A DNA stretch of 64,000 nt, taken from positions 147,866,503 through 147,930,502 of the forward strand of contig CM077645.1 of assembly GCA_039707465.1 (NCBI GenBank), read 5' to 3'. Source of the stretch: Rhabdophis nuchalis (taxonomy: Eukaryota; Chordata; Lepidosauria; Squamata; Natricidae). The notes under the pieces are model-generated. The model ran no database searches and was not told the DNA's origin. It was given only the letters and a program-made list of their open reading frames with translations. Within the stretch, counting starts at the first letter, position 1; every line of letters begins with the position of its first letter. The position numbers and the translations under genes were made by a program. This document shows positions 21,418 through 31,109 of this stretch, piece by piece.

Positions 21418-23457
21418 CTATAGGTGTCCCTGGGCGGGAATCGTGTTTTGGCTGGAAGATCTGTCGGCTCGTGTTACTGACTGCAGGACTCTGCGACCGA
21501 AGGCCGCCTCCGCCGAAGCGAATGAGTCCAATTTATAGTGGCTGATAAAGGGAGAAGGAGTGGCCCAAGTGGCCGCTCTGCAAATTTCTTGAAGGGATGC
21601 CTGGGCAGCCCAGGCCGCTGTGGTCGCTGCGCTTCTGGTGGAGTGGGCAGTTAGCCGACCCGGACTCCCCACAGCTGCTGTCTGGTAGGCCGTGGCGATG
21701 CATGCTCGCAGCCATCGGCCGATGGTTGCTGATGAAACTTTCTTACCCTGAGAGGACGGTTGGAATGACACGAAGAGTGATTCCGAAGTTCGGGAGGGTC
21801 GTGTCCTCTTGATGTAAATCTTTAAGGCCCTCCTTACATCCAAGGTGTGCCACCTTCTCTCCAGTGGGTGAGACGGGTTCGGACAGAAGTTGGGAAGTAC
21901 CAGCTCCTGAGACCTGTGAAAGCAGGAACATACCTTGGGGATGAAGGAGGGATCCAACCTCAAGACGACCCGGTCCTGATGGAATACGCAGAGGTCCTCC
22001 CTGACCGATAGTGCCTGAAGTTCAGAGATTCTGCGGGCTGACGTGATGGCTACTAAAAAGGCAACTTTCAAGGTTAGGTATCTTAGGGAGACCTCCCTTA
22101 GTGGTTCGAAGGGAGGCCCCGTGAGGGAGTCTAAAACCTTGGGTAACTCCCACAATGGATACCTGTGCACCGTGGGAGGGGACCTGAGCGAGGCCCCCCT
22201 CAGGAATAGACGTACCGTGGGCTTCTGGGTCAAGGATGTTGATCCCCCGTAGGTCAGAATGGACGAAATGGCCGCCAACTGCCGTCTGATGGTATTTAGT
22301 GCCAGTCCTTTGTCTAGCCCCGCTTGCAGGAACTCCAGGATCTGTGGGATAGTGGCCCTAAGGGGGTCAATAGACTTACCCGAACTCCAGGTGCAGAAGG
22401 TCCGCCAGGTGGAATCGTAGATGCGATTCGTGGAGGGCCGTCTGGAGGCCTGGATGGTCTGGATCACCCTCTCGGAGTAGTTGTCCTGTCTCAGGATGCT
22501 CCGCTCAAGCGCCAGGCGGTCAGCTGCAGCCACTGAGGTTCCGGGTGCACCAGTGATCCCTGGGCGAGGGAGACTCGATCCTGTGGTATCCTCCAAGGCC
22601 GGTCCACCGAGAGCGCCCTCAGATCTGCAAACCAGGTCCTGCGAGGCCAGTGGGGCGCTAGCAGGATGATCTCCGCCCTTTCTGCCACTATTTTCTGAAT
22701 GACCCTGGGCAGCAGTGGGAGCGGAGGAAACGCATACAGAAGCCCGGAAGGCCATCTGCACCTCAGTGCGTCTGTCCCCTCCGAGCCCGGCGATGGGAAG
22801 CGAGATAGAAATCTCGGGAGCTGGGAGTTGGCCGGGGTGGCGAATAGGTCGATGTCCGGAAGGCCAAATCGGGACACAATGTCCCGGAATAGCGACGGGT
22901 GCAGTCGCCACTCGGCATTGTCCACCACCTCCCGGCTGAGCCAGTCCGCTTGCACGTTGGCCACCCCCGAGATGTGCTCTGCTGTCAGGGAGAGCAGGTG
23001 GCGTTCGGCCCACAACCCCAATTTCCTGGCCTCGACCATCAGGGAGCTGGATCGAGTGCCCCCCTGTCGATTCACGTGCGCCTTGGCGGACACGTTGTCT
23101 GTCAGAACTAGAACATGTCTCCCCCGCAAGGAGGGGAGAAAGTGCCGTAGGGCCAAATGGATCGCTCGCAACTCCAGCCAATTGATGCTGTGAGTCAAAT
23201 CCGATGAGTCCCATTGGCCCTGGGCCATCTGTTCCTGGAAATGGGCCCCCCAGCCAAAGAGACTGGCATCTGTGGTGACGGTCAGCCTGTCCTGTTCCTT
23301 GAACTGCCGACCCTCGGTGATAGCCCTGGAAGTCCACCACCTGAGGGAGCCGGAAACTTCCGAGGGAATACGAACCTTGGCCTGGGAGCAGCTCAAGAGC
23401 CGTTTCTGAAACGGCAAGAGAAACCATTGGAGGGCCCTGGAGTGAAGTCGGGCCCAT
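21418..23457 (-). CDS. DIRS B tyrosine recombinase ORF (679 aa open)
   Basis: Integrates the circular DNA form. The recombinase itself occupies about residues 320-679. The N-terminal SAM-like helical part includes RPSTNRIYDSTWRTF. The catalytic part has Arg in TSARRISEL (about residue 474), an H-S-T-R box (about 605-608) and Tyr in FISHYKL (about 641). All key residues are present and the ORF has no stop. The stop at 21418 is about 10 bases from the internal complementary region. The first 320 codons overlap the RNase H/methyltransferase frame and read as Pro/Gly-rich low-similarity sequence, so the real start is probably nearer 22500 and expression may need frameshift or splicing. Confidence 0.85.
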   Translation of the reverse strand: MGPTSLQGPPMVSLAVSETALELLPGQGSYSLGSFRLPQVVDFQGYHRGSAVQGTGQADRHHRCQSLWLGGPFPGTDGPGPMGLIGFDSQHQLAGVASDPFGPTALSPLLAGETCSSSDRQRVRQGARESTGGHSIQLPDGRGQEIGVVGRTPPALPDSRAHLGGGQRASGLAQPGGGGQCRVATAPVAIPGHCVPIWPSGHRPIRHPGQLPAPEISISLPIAGLGGDRRTEVQMAFRASVCVSSAPTAAQGHSENSGRKGGDHPASAPLASQDLVCRSEGALGGPALEDTTGSSLPRPGITGAPGTSVAAADRLALERSILRQDNYSERVIQTIQASRRPSTNRIYDSTWRTFCTWSSGKSIDPLRATIPQILEFLQAGLDKGLALNTIRRQLAAISSILTYGGSTSLTQKPTVRLFLRGASLRSPPTVHRYPLWELPKVLDSLTGPPFEPLREVSLRYLTLKVAFLVAITSARRISELQALSVREDLCVFHQDRVVLRLDPSFIPKVCSCFHRSQELVLPNFCPNPSHPLERRWHTLDVRRALKIYIKRTRPSRTSESLFVSFQPSSQGKKVSSATIGRWLRACIATAYQTAAVGSPGRLTAHSTRSAATTAAWAAQASLQEICRAATWATPSPFISHYKLDSFASAEAAFGRRVLQSVTRADRSSSQNTIPAQGHL

Positions 23458-25754
23458 GGCACGATGCCAATGGCTGATACCATGGTCCCCAGCAGCTTAG
23501 AGAGGGTGGCCAGAGAAGGTCTGGGGTCCCCTGCTACCTGATTGACTAGCTCCGTAAGAGACACCTGTCGTTCCTGGGATAGGAACACCCTCCCCTCTAT
23601 AGTGTCGATTAGAGCTCCCAAATGCACCAAACGGGTAGTGGGGTGGAGATGACTCTTGGGAACATTAATGGAAAACCCGTGTCTCTGCAGCGCTAGGATG
23701 GTGTATGTCAGCTCCTGGCGTGCCCTGCCAGGCGAGGAAGACTGTAGGAGGATATCATCTAGATATGCATTTAGTCTAATAGGGACGTCCCTCAGGCTGG
23801 CCAGCAAGGCCGCAAGCACTTTGGTGAACACCCTGGGAGCGGAGGAGAGGCCGAAGGGGAGGGCCGTGTATTGGTAGTGGTACCCCGAATAGGCGAACCT
23901 AAGGAATCTCCTATGCTGGGGGGCGATTGGGACGTGAAGGTACGCCTCCGTTAGGTCAATGGAGGTCAGCCAGTCCCCATGTCGGATGCCTGCTAAGATG
24001 GTCTGCAAAGAATGCATCTTGAAATGTCTGTAACGGATGAACCTGTTTAATGTTTTTAAATCTAAAATAGTCCTCCAACCTCCGGAGGACTTGGGGATAA
24101 CAAAAACAATGGAATAATACCCCTGGCCCTGCTGGTCCGGGGGGACAGGCTCAATCGCCTGTATTTCCAACAGGTGTTGGATGGCCTCCTGCATGAGGCG
24201 TCTGCGCCCCGGATTGGAAGAGACCGGGCAAACCTTAAAACATGACGGGGGAGGGGACGAAAACTCAAGGAATAAACCATGGCGAATGGTGGCCCTGACC
24301 CAACCATCGGAGGTGGTACGATCCCACAGGTCGGCGAACCTGGCCAGCCTACCTCCTATGGGATAGGAGGTGACCGGAATGTTAATTCCGGCGGTACTTG
24401 TGGTTTCCCCCTCCCCGAAAGGACCGCTTGGGCTGCTTTCCCCTCTGGTATCGATCCGGGGCCCCTCTGTTTCTGGGGAAAAACCCTCCCTGTTGTCGGG
24501 GGCCCTGAAATCCATAGCCCCCCCCGAAAGGACGAACCGTAATCCTGGGAGCGGAAGGACGTTCCGGCCTCCTGGCTCCGAAAGGACTGACGTCTGGGGT
24601 AGGGGGAGGTACGGGAAAACCCCTTCTTCTGATTCGTGGGAAGCACCTTGCGTTTGTCTTTGTCCTCTACCAGGAACGGGTTCAAGGCTTCCCCGAACAG
24701 CGAGCTGCCCGAGAAGGGAGCAGAGGCTAGGCGCCACTTGTGGCGGACGTCCGCCTGCCATTGCTTCAGCCACAATAGTCGACGTGATGCTACCGATGAC
24801 GCCATAGCTCGGGAGGCGAACCTGGCGGAGGCCAAGGTGGCGTCCGAGGTGAACTGCACCGCCGCTACCAGCTTCGCGATGTCCTGGTGCGCTCTCAGGT
24901 CTGTGACTGGGGTGCGTTGCTGGAGATCTTGCAGCCACAGGAGACAAGGCCGGGTGAAGAAGGATGCTGTCGTGGAGGCCCGCACAGCCCACGCCGCTGC
25001 CTGGAACCCCCTGTAGGGTGAGGTCGGCCTTCCTTTCCTCCGGCTTCAGTACCTCTTCGGGTGCCCCTGGCATGTTGGCCGAAGTGTGGAGGGCGATGAC
25101 CGGAGCGTCTACCTCAGGGACTGCGAGGAATTGTCCCAGGTCCTCCGATACGTTAAAGAACCTCCTGTCTGAGGCGGAAGGGCTTGGTCCCGACGTGGGA
25201 TTGGACCACTGGCGCTTCACCCGATCAATGAAGATCTTTGGCATGGGGATGGTTTCCGTCGGTGTGTCCTCGTCCTCGAACAGGGGCTCCGCTGACACCA
25301 TTGTAGTTCGCGGGACCGCTGGAGGGTTAGCGATGGCTGGAGACATCTTGGATGCCGCCATGGTTTTCTGTAATAAAGATGTAAAAAGAGCCGAGGGGAA
25401 GAGGCCCGAGGAGGGCTTCTTTTCCGGTACCTTAATCTCATCGTCCGAGAGACCCATCTCTCTGATCTCGCCCTCTTCGGAATCTGATGAATCGCCCAGC
25501 TCCTCCTCACTGTGATCCTCTGGAGTCAGGGGTGCTGCTGGTGGGGGTGCTGGGTTGGCTGTTGCCGCTGGGGCTGGTTGGGTCGAGGTGCTCCTCTGCT
25601 GCCAGCCTGCCGTAACCCCCTGGGAGAAGGCCGCCGCTATAATCTCGTGGATGCTTGGTATCCCCAGGGGTTGCTGGGGAATGGGTGGAGCCGTAGAGGT
25701 CGATGGGATCGCCTCCAGTCGTTGCGGCCTAGTCTGCAGGAACTCCCCTGCCAT
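22491..25754 (-). CDS. DIRS B reverse transcriptase-RNase H-methyltransferase-like frame
   Basis: This 1087-codon open frame is a composite. Residues 1 to about 245 are the middle of gag (FFNVSEDLGQFLAVPEVDAP). About 246-455 are out-of-frame gag sequence. From about 460 (GGRLARFADLWDRTTSDGWV) it is the true RT. The RT motifs are KSSGGWRTILDLKTLNRF, SIDLTEAYLHVPI and the catalytic YLDDILL (about residue 663). RNase H begins near 825 (VTTDASLFGWGAHF), with the acidic LTDN later. The methyltransferase-like end runs from about 965 (DIDLFATPANSQ, LLYAFPPLPLLPRV) to the stop. RT through the C-terminus is uninterrupted and could be active. The fusion to gag comes from a frameshift at 25007-25011. 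Confidence 0.87.
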   Translation of the reverse strand: MAGEFLQTRPQRLEAIPSTSTAPPIPQQPLGIPSIHEIIAAAFSQGVTAGWQQRSTSTQPAPAATANPAPPPAAPLTPEDHSEEELGDSSDSEEGEIREMGLSDDEIKVPEKKPSSGLFPSALFTSLLQKTMAASKMSPAIANPPAVPRTTMVSAEPLFEDEDTPTETIPMPKIFIDRVKRQWSNPTSGPSPSASDRRFFNVSEDLGQFLAVPEVDAPVIALHTSANMPGAPEEVLKPEERKADLTLQGVPGSGVGCAGLHDSILLHPALSPVAARSPATHPSHRPESAPGHREAGSGGAVHLGRHLGLRQVRLPSYGVIGSITSTIVAEAMAGGRPPQVAPSLCSLLGQLAVRGSLEPVPGRGQRQTQGASHESEEGVFPYLPLPQTSVLSEPGGRNVLPLPGLRFVLSGGAMDFRAPDNREGFSPETEGPRIDTRGESSPSGPFGEGETTSTAGINIPVTSYPIGGRLARFADLWDRTTSDGWVRATIRHGLFLEFSSPPPSCFKVCPVSSNPGRRRLMQEAIQHLLEIQAIEPVPPDQQGQGYYSIVFVIPKSSGGWRTILDLKTLNRFIRYRHFKMHSLQTILAGIRHGDWLTSIDLTEAYLHVPIAPQHRRFLRFAYSGYHYQYTALPFGLSSAPRVFTKVLAALLASLRDVPIRLNAYLDDILLQSSSPGRARQELTYTILALQRHGFSINVPKSHLHPTTRLVHLGALIDTIEGRVFLSQERQVSLTELVNQVAGDPRPSLATLSKLLGTMVSAIGIVPWARLHSRALQWFLLPFQKRLLSCSQAKVRIPSEVSGSLRWWTSRAITEGRQFKEQDRLTVTTDASLFGWGAHFQEQMAQGQWDSSDLTHSINWLELRAIHLALRHFLPSLRGRHVLVLTDNVSAKAHVNRQGGTRSSSLMVEARKLGLWAERHLLSLTAEHISGVANVQADWLSREVVDNAEWRLHPSLFRDIVSRFGLPDIDLFATPANSQLPRFLSRFPSPGSEGTDALRCRWPSGLLYAFPPLPLLPRVIQKIVAERAEIILLAPHWPRRTWFADLRALSVDRPWRIPQDRVSLAQGSLVHPEPQWLQLTAWRLSGAS

Positions 25755-26217
25755 TGGGTCCAGGGTCAGGGCCTGCTGAGATGGTCCCCAAATGCCTGCA
25801 ACATCGATGGGGAACAGAGGGTTGAGGGAGGCCCCCCCCCTGATGCTGTGCTGGGGACATCATTAGAGAGAGCTGCACCTGTGACTGGATTGGCAGAGGT
25901 GAGGCCGGGATGGGTATCGCCTTGCTGGCTGCCTTAGAGTGAAGCTGGTCTAAGGCCCTCTCTTTCCTCTTCTCAAAGGCTGAGGAGGTGGAGTCAGTTG
26001 GCTTCTTGGCCCTGTCCGACTTTTGGGAAGCCTTGCCTGATTTGGATGTGGCCTTCCCCTTCCCTCTCGATTTGGCCTGTGCCGATGAGGAGGGATCGGT
26101 CTGTGGGCCCTGCTCCCCCTGGGGCTCTGTGCCTGAGGTGGGGGTTGGGAGAGGCCTCTGCTCCGCTGGTGCCAGTTGCTCCTTGGAGCCGGCCTCCGGA
26201 GCTGCTGGGGTAGCCAT
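24356..26217 (-). pseudogene. DIRS B gag-like gene with two frameshifts
   Basis: The N-terminal part starts with Met at 26217 (MATPAAPEAGSKEQL). It is Lys/Ser/Pro-rich and is followed by SAFEKRKERALDQLHSKAAS. The frame then moves in a 9-C run (25832-25840) to the one continuing through MAGEFLQTRP and an acidic SEEELGDSSDSEEGE-like stretch. It moves again in a 5-C run (25007-25011) to the frame with SRRLLWLKQWQADVRHKW, which matches gag A, and a basic RS-rich tail. One base fewer in the second run restores QGFQAAAWAVRAS, in register with gag A. Both breaks sit in homopolymers, so they may be real indels or assembly errors. No zinc knuckle is visible. Confidence 0.8.
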
Positions 26218-26899
26218 CTGTCTGGGGCGATTGAAATTTCTGCAGGAAAAAAGCCGTTTAAAATGAGGCTTGGATCGGCTTCGGCCTGGGTTCCCTTGCC
26301 GCTGTTTTTGGCCTTCAAAAATGGCGCTTTACTCTAGGCTCCGCCACCTTGCTTCCTGTGGGAGCGGAAGAGGCGCGCTTTTTAAAAACAAAGAAGGTCC
26401 TACAAAAAAAATGGCTTCTCCCTCCACGTGGCCGGCTCCTTTAAGGGGCGGCTGAATCTCTCTGGGCTCGGCTGGGGCTGCCGGGCCGCTCCGCGGCAGT
26501 AAGGAAGAAAAAACCCAAAAATAATAAAAGGCGAGGAGGCTAGCGAGCGCTCCGACTGCCGCGGATCGCCGCTCAACCTAATAGGGAGCGGCGGAGCGCC
26601 CCCCCGGCGAAATCCCCACAGCCGCTTTTACTCACTCCTTGGATGTCTTCAGCGCGGAGGAAGCGCGCTCCGGGTGAGTTCTTTGGATCTTCTGCCCCTT
26701 TGGAATCCGGAGGGAGTCTTCCTGCCTGTTTGCCCTGCAGGGCTTAAAGGCTCAGCTCTGAGGCGTGCTGCTCCAAGGGTAGCAGTCAATTGCTCTCAGG
26801 CCGTTTACTCCTTTCCTCTTTCCTTTCTTCAATTTCCTTTGCAAAATTACTTGGCAATCTAGCTGTAGGTTAAGACGCTGTTCCTCCTTCGAGGTCTGA
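26218..26899 (-). promoter_or_regulatory. DIRS B 5' leader between terminal repeat and gag
   Basis: GC-rich leader with many CpG dinucleotides around 26440-26620 and no supported ORF. The promoter is expected here or in the terminal repeat. Confidence 0.45.
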
Positions 26900-27019
26900 G
26901 TCGAAACTGGGCTGGGCCCGGTGACGAGGGGCGGGGCTTAATTTTGCCCAGACTCAGACCTCCAATGAGAAGAGAGTCATCAACCCACACTAGACGCTGC
27001 CTCCCCCCACTATGGAAAA
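26900..27019. repeat. DIRS B left inverted terminal repeat
   Basis: Reverse complement of 21031-21138, ending in CCCCACTATGGAAAA. This is the 5' end of the element in its own orientation. Confidence 0.9.
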
Positions 27020-27825
27020 CATTTAGGATCACTGTCATCATCACTTTACTGCAACACTTAGGATCACAGTCGTGTTACAATATTCACTTTCAGTTGAGCT
27101 AAAGTCTTCTGCCAGAGGGCCTCACGTTATCTTCAAGCACTGTTATACAGGGTACAATTCACTCATCCATATACACATTTCTTTATCTGGAATCAGATTT
27201 TTAAGCAGTACGTTTGGTTATTACAGCAGGAAAACAGTTTGCAGGTGTCTGTAAGTTGATAAGGCTTGAAAGGACATCTGTGCAAGGCTAGAAAAGAAAA
27301 AGCAGGGCAAACATATTGCTGCCCAGAGAAGCTAGCAGCAGAAAACTCACTTGTAATTTGTAATATGTTCAACTTCTGATGAAGACCTGCAATAAATTAC
27401 AGAAGAGTCAAACCCACAAAATTGTGGATTAGAACCAGGAGCTGGATTCAATGTCCAAAAAAAAAGTCTCATGAAAGACTATCAGATGTATTTTTGTCCA
27501 AAACTCTTTTAATCAGCAGGAATTTGTCTGGTAGAATGTGGCAGGTGCCCAATCCCAAGATAACATACAGTTGTTTTAAAGAGTTGTGGACAGAAAATGT
27601 GTTTGTGCCCCTGTCTGCATGCTCCAAAGCATCTTTCCAAAATTATTTTTACAATTGTACTGCCTCCCATGGATAATTTTTTTAAAAAAAAATCAGAACA
27701 TAAAGTAAGACATAAAGTAAGACTCCAGCACCAAATTCATCTGATGGAGATTACATCCAGTATCCCGGCAGTCTTCTGTATGAAGGCAACTCGACAAGGC
27801 AGGTGTGTCCTTTAACAGGTGTGTC
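27020..27825. other. Non-coding flank of DIRS B
   Basis: AT-rich sequence with nothing recognised. A short tandem AGGTGTGTCCTTTA (27801 and 27817) sits just before the hAT insertion at 27834. Confidence 0.4.
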
Positions 27826-28186
27826 CTTTAGCTCAGGGGTCCCCAACCTTTTTTGCACCAGGGACCGGTTTCATTTTAAAGAAAATTCTGCGGACCAGCT
27901 GGCCTAGAGGACGAGGGGGGAGGGGGAACAGGTGGCGCATGCGCATGCAGGGGGGGGGGGAGTCGGCTCACTTGGCCGTCTAGGGCAGTGGTGAGCAAAC
28001 TTATTAGTCAATAGAGCCAAATATCAACAGTACCACTACTGAAATTTCTTTTGAGAGCCAAAAGGTGTGGCCTGTTTTGTTTTGTCATGTGACCCGGTGG
28101 GCGGGGCCAACTTGGAAAATGTGGTGAAACTCACTTAACAGTCTTGCTTGGCAACCAAAATTTTGGGCTCAATTGTGGTCATAAAT

Positions 28187-28237
<51 letters not shown>

Positions 28238-28850
28238 TGGCTGGTCTTTGGTCTTCTGAAGATGGTAAAAATGGATTTATGGGCACTCGGTATATATAAA
28301 GGCAGCCCATGACTCTTTGGGATGCTGGTTTGAATCCAGGAAATGACTCAGAGGATGTGATTCCTTTGAAATGACCACTGGGAGAAAAATAGATCTTTAA
28401 CCTGGTTAACCAAACAGGTAGCTTGAGGTGGAAGGAAATAGGAAAATATATTTCTGCCTTTCCTTTCCTTTCCTTTCCTTCCTTCCATTGCCTCCCTCCC
28501 CTTCCTCCCTTCTTTCCTTCCCTCCCTCCTATCCTTTTCCCCTTTCTTTTTCTTTCTTTCTTTCCTTCCTTCCTTCTTTCACCCCTCCCTTCCTCCCCCC
28601 CCTTCTTTCCTTCACTCCCTCCCTCCCACCCTCCCTTTATCTTTCTTTTTCTATTTTTCTTTCTTTCTCTTTCTCTGTTTTTTCTCTCTCTCTCTCTGTA
28701 TCTGTCTCTCTCCTCCCTCCACCCATCTCTGTCACTCTGTATGTGTGTGTGTGTGTGTGTCTGTTTCCCCCCCCTCTCTCTTTCTGTCTCTCTAAGTCTG
28801 CCTCTGTGTGTCTGTCATTCTCTCCCTCCCTCCCCCCGGGGAAGCAGCAG
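28187..28850. repeat. (TTTC)n and long polypyrimidine tract
   Basis: Pure TTTC repeats at 28187-28231. From 28440 to 28850 there is an almost unbroken C/T-rich strand with a TG run near 28740-28760. ORFs read through it (28423-28998) are Ser/Phe/Leu/Pro low-complexity and are not genes. Confidence 0.9.
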
Positions 28851-28865
28851 AGGAGTCAGCATGTT

Positions 28866-29038
28866 GGCTGCCGAGGTTATCCTGCAGCGGGCGGGCGAAG
28901 GACCCGAGCTCCGTCCGGGCACCTCACGGGGCTGGAAGGGAGGTGGGCGTGTGGCGCCCGGATGGCTTTGGCGGCACCTTAAGGTAGCCGCAGCTTGAGT
29001 CCTTCGCCCGCCCGCTGCGGGATAACCTCCCCAGCCGA
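28866..29038. repeat. GC-rich inverted repeat, arms of about 38 bp
   Basis: The arm GGTTATCCTGCAGCGGGCGG through GCGAAGGAC (28866-28903) pairs with GTCCTTCGCCCGCCCGCTGC through GGGATAACC (about 28999-29038), separated by about 95 bases. It lies inside the hAT element. Confidence 0.8.
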
Positions 29039-29227
29039 CATACCGGCTCCTCCCGGAAGCCCCGGAAAGTGCATTGGGCCGTTGGAAGGAGCTGGTGGAG
29101 GCGCGCTCGGCTATCCTCTGCTCAGGGGGCTGCTCTCTCCTCCTCGCTGGCCCTGCGGCCCGGTTCCTATGAAGCCGCGGACCGGCACCGGTCCGCGGAC
29201 CGGGGGTTGGGGACCCCTGCTTTAGCT

Positions 29228-29535
29228 GCTTTATGAGGGATTAAATTAATCCACAAAATACTTAACTGAAAATCAATAGGATGGAATGCTATCTCTCCAG
29301 TTCAAAAGGTTTCCTTCAATATTATTGCCATTATTTACATTTTGCATACCTCTGCTCACAGGAAAAAACAAATGGTAAAAGTATTTATCTATTCCAGTAG
29401 AGAGAAGTTCCCTGAAGATGGGCTGCAGCATTAAGTCCAAAAGCTTGGAAGAGTAAATCTCAGGTCTCAGTGACTGACCCAGGTTCAATCTTGCAACATT
29501 GTCCTGGGACACATATATTTGCCTTCATTTGGTAA
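29228..29535. other. Non-coding, nothing recognised
   Basis: AT-rich sequence. Confidence 0.4.
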
Positions 29536-29538
29536 AGT

Positions 29539-29895
29539 GTTGTGGCCCAGCCGGCTCCGGATGAGCTGCTGATGGATTCCTCTAGTGAGAAGTCCTATGA
29601 GTCAGCTCTAGAGGAGGAAACCCAGTTTGTCCCGGATGTCAGGCTAAGGATTGAGAGGAGGCAATTAGCAGAACGACACCATCGGAGATAATCAGTATCA
29701 GCTGCCGAATTGCCTGGCCCTTCCCAAGAGGCTTTAAAAGAAATCCTCTGTGAAGAGTAGGTTTGCAGGAAACAACAGAGAAGCTACAGAGTCAGAGAGT
29801 TGTGTCGTGTAATCTTTCAGTCTAGTTCAGGCAAGCTGCCAAGTAGCAGTCAGTTTAGCCATTTGTCTTGTGAAGGAGGGAGTCAGAACATTAAA
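29539..29895 (+). mobile_element. Possible solo LTR
   Basis: Begins TGTTGTGGCCCAGCC and could end near AGAACA (about 29893). It has a TATA-like CTTTAAAAGA at about 29731 and GC-richer sequence than its surroundings. No clean target duplication is seen, so the call is tentative. Confidence 0.35.
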
Positions 29896-31109
29896 GGTAT
29901 TTGTATAGAATAGCACAGGATTGCTTTCATGATTTAACCAAAAAAAGAAAGGAATTTGCTTTTCTTTTCTTCAAAAATTTTTCCGTAAAAGTGTTGATGA
30001 ACACTGGCTATTTGCAATTAAGACAACAGGCTAAATATACATAAATGCCATAAAAGAAAGAGAATCAGAAGGTTGAAAAAGTTATAATAGTATTATAATT
30101 TAGCATTATGTTTTGCTCTTTTTTTATTTAAAATGTTGAAGTGGGTTGTACCGGTGTCAAACTCATGGCATCATATTGCCATCAAGTGACGTACTGTGAC
30201 ATTTCCCCCCCTTCGCGGAACTGGGGTGGGCATGGCCTGCACATGATGCATCTGGCTTGCTTCATGCGCAGGACATGCCCACTTCAGGCTTGCATCATAT
30301 AGCATGATATATCAGCATTCCTCAATTTATTATTTTAAAGCGTAGAGGAGTGCAACTGCCATTATTCATAAGGGTAATGCTGATTGCTAATGACAAGAGT
30401 TGTCATCGCCTATATCTGGAAGATCAGATCGGCTCTAATATGACACAACATGCAGCAAATTGTAACATGACACAACAGCAGTGTGCTCCATCAAAGAATA
30501 TAAAGTTTATAATCAGTTAAATTGTACTATAGAAAACATTGTATTATAAACATAGATCAGCTAAAATAATTAACAATACTAAGCCGTATTTTAAAACTGG
30601 TGAATAACATATTAAAGGACACACCTGCCTCATTGAGTTGCCCAAACCCACATCTGCAATATCACTCTAAAACAGACAAAATAAAATTTGTGATTAGGTA
30701 ACAGTCAAACAGCTGGTTGATAAAAGATGTTTTTGACATTATCCTATGTTCCATTCTACATGCAATAACATAAAATATTGTAACATTCTCTGTTAATAAA
30801 GTCATTTTTATATAAAAGCAGTAGAGAAACATCAAAATGCTCTGATCTGGTGATATAATTAGGAAGCGTTTGATGTATCTGGTGCATTAATCCTTATAGA
30901 AGGTACAGCAGAATAAAAGATGAGTAGCATTTTTTATCATATCCAATCCATACATGTAGATAAATTCCCTACATGGACTGTTTTAGAATCTGTTCTGTAG
31001 GACAAATGAAGGAAGCACACCATTTCTAGTATATTATTTATACTATTTTATTTTAGTATATATTTTTCTATACAGGAAACAGAAGAAAAGAGATAAAACT
31101 GGTGAAAAA
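29896..31109. other. Non-coding, MITE end fragment only
   Basis: Near 30150-30300 a GGTGTCAAACTCATGGCATC block matches the left end of the hAT MITE family at 9633. The rest is AT-rich with nothing recognised. Confidence 0.4.

Larger units (their letters stand above)
20989..27019 (-). mobile_element. Complete DIRS-type retrotransposon B
   Basis: About 6.0 kb, minus-strand. It has inverted terminal repeats (21031-21138 against 26900-27007, apparently identical apart from one G/C in a homopolymer), an extra outer segment only at the right end (20989-21030), and an internal complementary region (21314-21407). The gene order is gag, RT-RNase H-methyltransferase-like, tyrosine recombinase. AAAA occurs at both tips (20989-20992 and 27016-27019), consistent with recombination at a short shared A/T core without a longer target duplication. 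The near-identical terminal repeats and the long open frames point to recent insertion. Confidence 0.9.
27834..29219. mobile_element. hAT-type element with pyrimidine tract and GC hairpin inside
   Basis: Begins CAGGGGTCCCCAACC and ends GGTTGGGGACCCCTG (perfect inverted ends), with the exact 8-bp target duplication CTTTAGCT at 27826-27833 and 29220-29227. It encodes no transposase. Inside are a fragment of another repeat (27985-28180, ending in the TTTTGGGCTCAATTGTGGTC block of the 58668 MITE family), a (TTTC)n run, a polypyrimidine stretch and a GC-rich inverted repeat. Confidence 0.85.

Noticed and set aside
28423..28998. 191-codon plus-strand ORF
   Set aside because: It lies in the polypyrimidine tract. 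Low-complexity Ser/Phe/Leu/Pro is produced by C/T repeats in every frame.
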